DNA of 64,000 nt, taken from positions 34,978 through 98,977 of the forward strand of contig JAUYCX010000119.1 of assembly GCA_030692045.1 (NCBI GenBank). Reading direction: 5' to 3'. Origin of the DNA: Candidatus Omnitrophota bacterium (GTDB taxonomy: Bacteria > Omnitrophota > Gorgyraeia > JAUYCX01). This document shows positions 57,901 through 63,900 of the stretch, in pieces. The translations under genes were made by a program, and so were the position numbers. Under the pieces are notes generated by a model. That model ran no database searches. It saw only the letters and a program-made list of their open reading frames with translations, and was not told the origin of the DNA. Numbering within the stretch: the first letter of the stretch is position 1; every line of letters starts with the position of its first letter.

Positions 57901-60900
57901 TTGTTCAAGAACTTATTGACTTTCTTGATTGCTCAATTCAACTGCTTCAGAATAAAGCTGAACAGAAAAATACTAAGGATGAAGGAAAATCGCAAGATTT
58001 AAGAACTAAAGCCAGTGACCTTGATATGGGTATTGAAGAATATCTATATAGCGTGAGAACCCAGCGCCAACTCTTAGAAAGAGAGCAAGCAAGAAATGAC
58101 AGCACACAGGTTAAGCAACTTGACCTAAGAGCCAGCATTGCTCAGCATAGTTACAACATCAATAGATATGGATTTGAACAAGCCGCCTTAAGCGAAAAAG
58201 ATCCACAAAAAGAATATTACAGTGATTTGATAGCCAGAGAAAACCTTCTTAAGGAAGAGGAAGAATACAAGTTGTCTTTATTGAACCTCGAGGAAGAAAA
58301 ATCTCGACTTTTAAAACAGCAGGCAGATGAGACTATTGCTGTTCAAAGGCGCGTAGAAGTTACTGAGCGCTTAGCTAAGATTAATCAACAATTGAGCCCT
58401 TGTATTCCCTGGCTCAAGGGAATACAAGATTTGAAATTAGAAGAATTCAAGCTTAGTCTTGAGATTCTGGATATTAAAGATGAACAGCAGAAATTGGAAA
58501 AAGAATTTAAGGTTAGAGAAATTGAGAAAAAGTTAGCTATTTTAGATTTAGAATTTGAAAGAGATTTAGCTCCTGTTGGGCTTGAATTAGGAGTTGAGGG
58601 TCAGGATGTTACAAACATTAGAACTCTCTTAACCAGATTAGGAATTGTGTCTTATTCCAGCGATGAACCCCAAGACCTGTTTACAGTTAAGCTCAAACAA
58701 GCAATATCTGATTTTCAGAAAAAGCAGGAACTCGTGGTAACTGGCATCTGGGATGAGGTAACCAAGAACAGAGCCTATCAGATACTTCTGGATGAGAAAC
58801 AAAAAGAATTAAACAGTTTACCTGCACAGCTGAAGAAAGCCAAGGAAAATCCACAAGCCTATAGAGCCGCAGTTGCTAATGAAAAGCAGCAAAGTCCACA
58901 AAATTCTCAAAGTAGAGAGGAAGAAGCAGGAACTTTGTTTGCAATGGCTACCACTGAAGAAGATGAACCCAGAGTTGAGCAAAAACAAGCTGAGGATTAC
59001 TTTAAGCTGGGTATTAACTACTTTGAACAAGGAAATTCCTCAGAGGCAATAAGGTATTTTCAAAAAGCTATTGAATTAGCTCCAGACTTTGCCGCTTCCT
59101 ATTACAATCTAGGAGTTGTTTATTACGCGCAAGGCAACCTCTCTGAAGCAATCAAATATTATCAAAAAGCCATTGAATTAGACCCTAACCTTGCTCAAGC
59201 CTACATCAACCTTGGTGCTGCTTATACGGAACAAGGTGATCTTTCCGAAGCTGTCAAGTTCCTGCAGAAAGCTATTGAAATAGCTCCTCGTTTTTATCCT
59301 CAAGCCTACATGAACCTTGGCCTTGTTTATAAACACCAAGACAACCTTTCGGACGCGATCAAGTACCTCCAAAAAGCCATTGAAATAGATCCGAACTATG
59401 CCGAAGCCTACTATAACCTCGGCTGGGTTTATGATAGTCAAAGCAACTTTGCTGAAGCAATCAAATATTATCAAAAAGCCATTGAATTAGACCCTAACTA
59501 TGTCTCAGCCTATAATAACCTTGGCTTGGTTTATAGTAACCAAGGCAATCTCGCCGAAGCGGTCAAGTACCTCCAAAAAGCCATTGAATTAGATCCTAAC
59601 CATATCACAGCCTATAACAACCTCGGTTCTGCTTTTAAAGATCAGGGTAACTTTTCTGAAGCTATTAAATATCTGCAAAAAGCTATTGAAATAGCTCCTG
59701 GCCATGCCGAACTCTATAGCAATCTTGGGGTTATCCATTTGAAGCAAGGCAACCTCTCCGAAGCGATTAAATATTCTCAAAAAGCTATCGAAATAGATCC
59801 TAATTTTACTCAGGCCTACCTTAATCTCTCATTTCTTTATTATTGCCAAGGAATGTTTTCTGATTCTGTATTATATTCCAAACAAGGAACAAAAGATATA
59901 GTAGAAAAGGTTTTGTTTTCTGACCTGAATATGGAAAAGGCCTTAGAAGCAGGTGATGAGGAATTAGCAAAAAGAGAATTTGCAAAGTCATATGGATTTT
60001 TTATTGACTTTTTAAATACTGATTTGTTGAAGAAACATATTAGAAATATTATTGAAGATACACGATTGTTTCATCCCAATAGCCAGTTACCTAAGCCAGA
60101 AAGAGATGTTGTTGTGTTTATAGTTAACTCGGGCGTTAATGCAAAATCTGTTGGTGGTAAAATTAAAGGTGATTTGGTAGATTCGCTTGGACATGGCACC
60201 CTTGTAGCAAAGATTATTCGCAAGATTTCACCCAACTCTGAGATTGTCTCTCTTTATGTAAGTGTAAGTAAAGCAAAGAATGAAGTTGATGCTGATAAGC
60301 TTTCTATAGCCCTAATGCGGATATTGGTTTATATAAGAGAGAACCCCCAGACAAAAGTTGTGATAAATCTTTCCTTAAGGAGACCTCTTATAAATCACAA
60401 TATGTTCATAGATGCCGTTTTAATTTCGGTTATATCTCAATTAGGAGGAAAAGTTGTAGTAGCTGCAGGAAACGAAGGCAGCGCCTTTCCTTTATTTCCT
60501 GCATCTTATCCATCAGTTATTGCCGTAGCAGCATTAAACAGAGATGGTGGTAAGGTTTATAATTCTAATTATGGGCCTAATATCGATATCGCTGCTCCAG
60601 GTTGGATGGAAATATCTAAAGGGCACGAAGTAGAAGCTACATCCTTTGCTGCGCCTCGAGTTAGTGGTTTACTTACTGAGATTCTCATCCGTAATCCAGA
60701 GATGTCCACACAGGAGGCCTATGAAATCATCGAGCAAACTGCTGACCCAATAGACATAGGACTCTATGAACAAGGTATGCTTGGTAAGGGCGCAATCGAT
60801 ATTAAGGAAGCATTAGAAAAGGCAAAGGATTATAAGAGGAAATCACCCACAAAAGATTCTAAAGAACAAGGTTTAAGGATAAATGAAAATGAAAATCAAC

Positions 60901-63900
60901 AATTTGCTAAATTAGAAGGGACTCCTACTCAAAATACTTCAAAATTTGCAACCGGTTCAGTTTTAACCACACAAAAAACCAAACAAAAACCAGGCTCTAC
61001 TCCTCAATATGATGTTAATTTTAGCATTAGTACACGAGTGGTAAATCAAGATGGCAAAACTGATGTGTCTTACTCTCTACCAGTAAGGTTCAGTTTTAGA
61101 ACAGAGAGAACTCAGATAGGTGTTTCAGCAACGCAGGGAACTAACACAAGAGCAGTTCATCTTGATTTTAATCGTCAAATTAATAAAGGCTTTAGAACTG
61201 GTAGCTCCATTGGTTTTGTTGAAAATCGAGGCTCTATTGCAGGTAGTAGGGAAGGGGCCACTCGCACTTACTCCTATGGAGCAAATGTAGGCCTTTATGG
61301 TTTTAATACTCATTATCGAGGCGTGTATCAAGAACAATTTACTGATGAAGCTGGCTCTGGTAAGTGGATTGGGCAAGTAACTTCTCAAACTTATGGAACA
61401 GGCGTATACGGTATTAATTATAATAGAAACCATAGTCAAGATGGCGATGCCAGTGTTTTAAATATTAATATTTTTGATAATTATGCGTTTAAGCAGTGGT
61501 TAAAGTTTAAACTTGACCGAGCTTCGCTTAATGTTAGCGTTTATACTCAGCCTGACCAAGATAGCCGGGCTTATCAAACAAATAGTAGACTTACTTTAGT
61601 GCAGAGAGAAAATGGTAGCGCAAACGTTGAGCTTAATACATTTACTGGTTATGATGGCAAGACCTCATTTCGCCTTACTGAAAGAACCCAGTTTAATCCT
61701 TCTTCTTTACTTAGAATTGATAATCGAACTTCTTATGTAAGTAATTATTCCTCTGATACTGATAATCCCAACACGGATGTTGATACAAACACATCTGTTA
61801 CCTTTAAAGAAGTTAAAGGGCTTACCCTTCGTTTTAGTTATGATAACACAGGAAATGACGACCGCATTTATATAGAAGCCAATGGAAAGCCCTTAGGCTT
61901 TGTTCCAGGAGCGAAAAGTGGAAGGATATACTTAACTTTCGATGGGCAAGTAAATGTGGAGCAGATTTTTGTTAATGGAAGCAGGGTGGGTGTTAATTTA
62001 GATGACCAGGCCAAGAGTATTGGCGCCTATAGTCGTTTGAATTCTGATAAGATTGTTTTGGTTCTGGGTGGGAATTATATTTATGGGGAAGAAAATGGAG
62101 ATGCTTTAAATTTACATTTCGAAGTAAGTAACCCATCAGGTGACATACGGGTGAGAACAAATTATTTCCAACGTCATAATCCTGAAAATTGGGAGCTTAA
62201 GAGTGGTTTTGGCGTTGGGCTCACATTTGCAAAGTGGATATTTAAAAATTACCCAGTAGGGCTTACTTATTTACAACCTCCTGATGATACACGTTATGGC
62301 ACATTCACAGTTGGATTAACAGATGTATTCGAGAGATTAACTGGTTTGGGTAGAGACAGAAAAGAATCAAAGCCATTAGGAAATCATCGAGGCTCAAGCT
62401 CTGGCGCACCAATTATACCAGGCCGCTACACTTATGGCTTGCCTGCAGATTTAGCCAATACAAAACAGGATACCAATCCAGAGGTTTCTGCAATTATTAG
62501 AGAAGTCATGACCAATGAGAAATATGAACACATTAAGGCATATTTAATTGCAGTTGCAGAAAAGCAAGGCATCAATTTAAGGGGAATGGATTTTGAGCGC
62601 GGGCCACCTGTTGCACTGGATAAGACCGCTGATTTAGTGCAAGCAAATGAGTTTGTAGATAACACCCTTAGAGAGTTATTTAGATATCTATTCGAGGCAT
62701 TAAGAGCTAAACATTATTCTAAGATTTACGAGTTTGGTACCTATCCTGATAATCAATTACCCACCTTCCCAAGAGATTCAGTTACCCCTGAACAAGGAAA
62801 ATCCTTAAGCGAATTAGATGAAGCCTTAGCCCTCTTAGCCAATCAATTATTTAGAGATGTATTTAATAATCCCCAGGGTCAATATAATACCGGAGAAGAC
62901 TTCCCCAGAGACCCGCGTACCGGTAGATATACTGCCAGTGTTTTTGCTTGGATAATCGGAGCAATTACCATTCCTTACATCGGCGAAGGGCACACATATC
63001 CGGATGCCGATGCGTATCTTAATCCAAATCCACCAGCAGATTTGCCAGAGGTGGCTAATTATTTAATTAACTATATCAATGGCCAGTTGAGCCAGACACA
63101 ACGCAATAATTTTACCTATGTCCAGAGTTTAGATACAATTACCCCGCCAGTTTGGATAGGTCCATATAGAGGTGCTAATGGAAGCAATCCTTATGGAGAT
63201 TTTGCAGACTTAGGCAGAGTGCTGTTTAGTTTAGCCAAGGGCCCAACTGAAGCAGGCGTGGATGCAAATAAATTCTTTACTCAAGATACGCCAAATGTAG
63301 CTGGTATTCTTTTGGCAATGGTGCGTGATACAAATTATCCAGAATTTAGAAATGCCTTTAATGATATTTTTGAAACTCAGCTTAATCCTACTGAAAACTC
63401 CTCAAATATTGGCCAACTTTCACCTTCAGAAAGAGAGCGCCATTTAACCATTCTTTATAATGTGGTTAATCCACTAAATCAAAGCTTTAATTTAGATAAC
63501 TTTGTGCACTCTACCAGAAATATTGGCTGGTTAATTGGGCAAATGAGGCTCAACAATGTATTCCATACTGCCTTTATAGGTTTATTCCATATTGATGCTG
63601 TAAGGCCATTATCCGAGGAAGAAATAAAGGCCTTATACGCATTAGTTAATCCAGAAGGCAGGATATTTGAACAAGACCGCGAAACATTTGTGGAAATTTT
63701 ACCAACTGCTGTCATTGTCTACAACTGGTATGTGAATAACTTTGGCTCCATTAACCGTAGCACTCTTGAGAGTCTGTATGGTATTGAGGCCGGAGCCCCT
63801 ATTAATATTATAAATCTCTTTAACCTTTTAGTTGAACACAATGATAATGAAGAACTTGTAGGCCGACTCATCTTCTCCCAGGCCTATGACCTAAGAGGCT

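Noticed and set aside
58989-59900. Possible CRISPR-like periodicity in the ~102-bp repeats
   Set aside because: Period equals 34 codons with diverged units; clearly a TPR array, not CRISPR.
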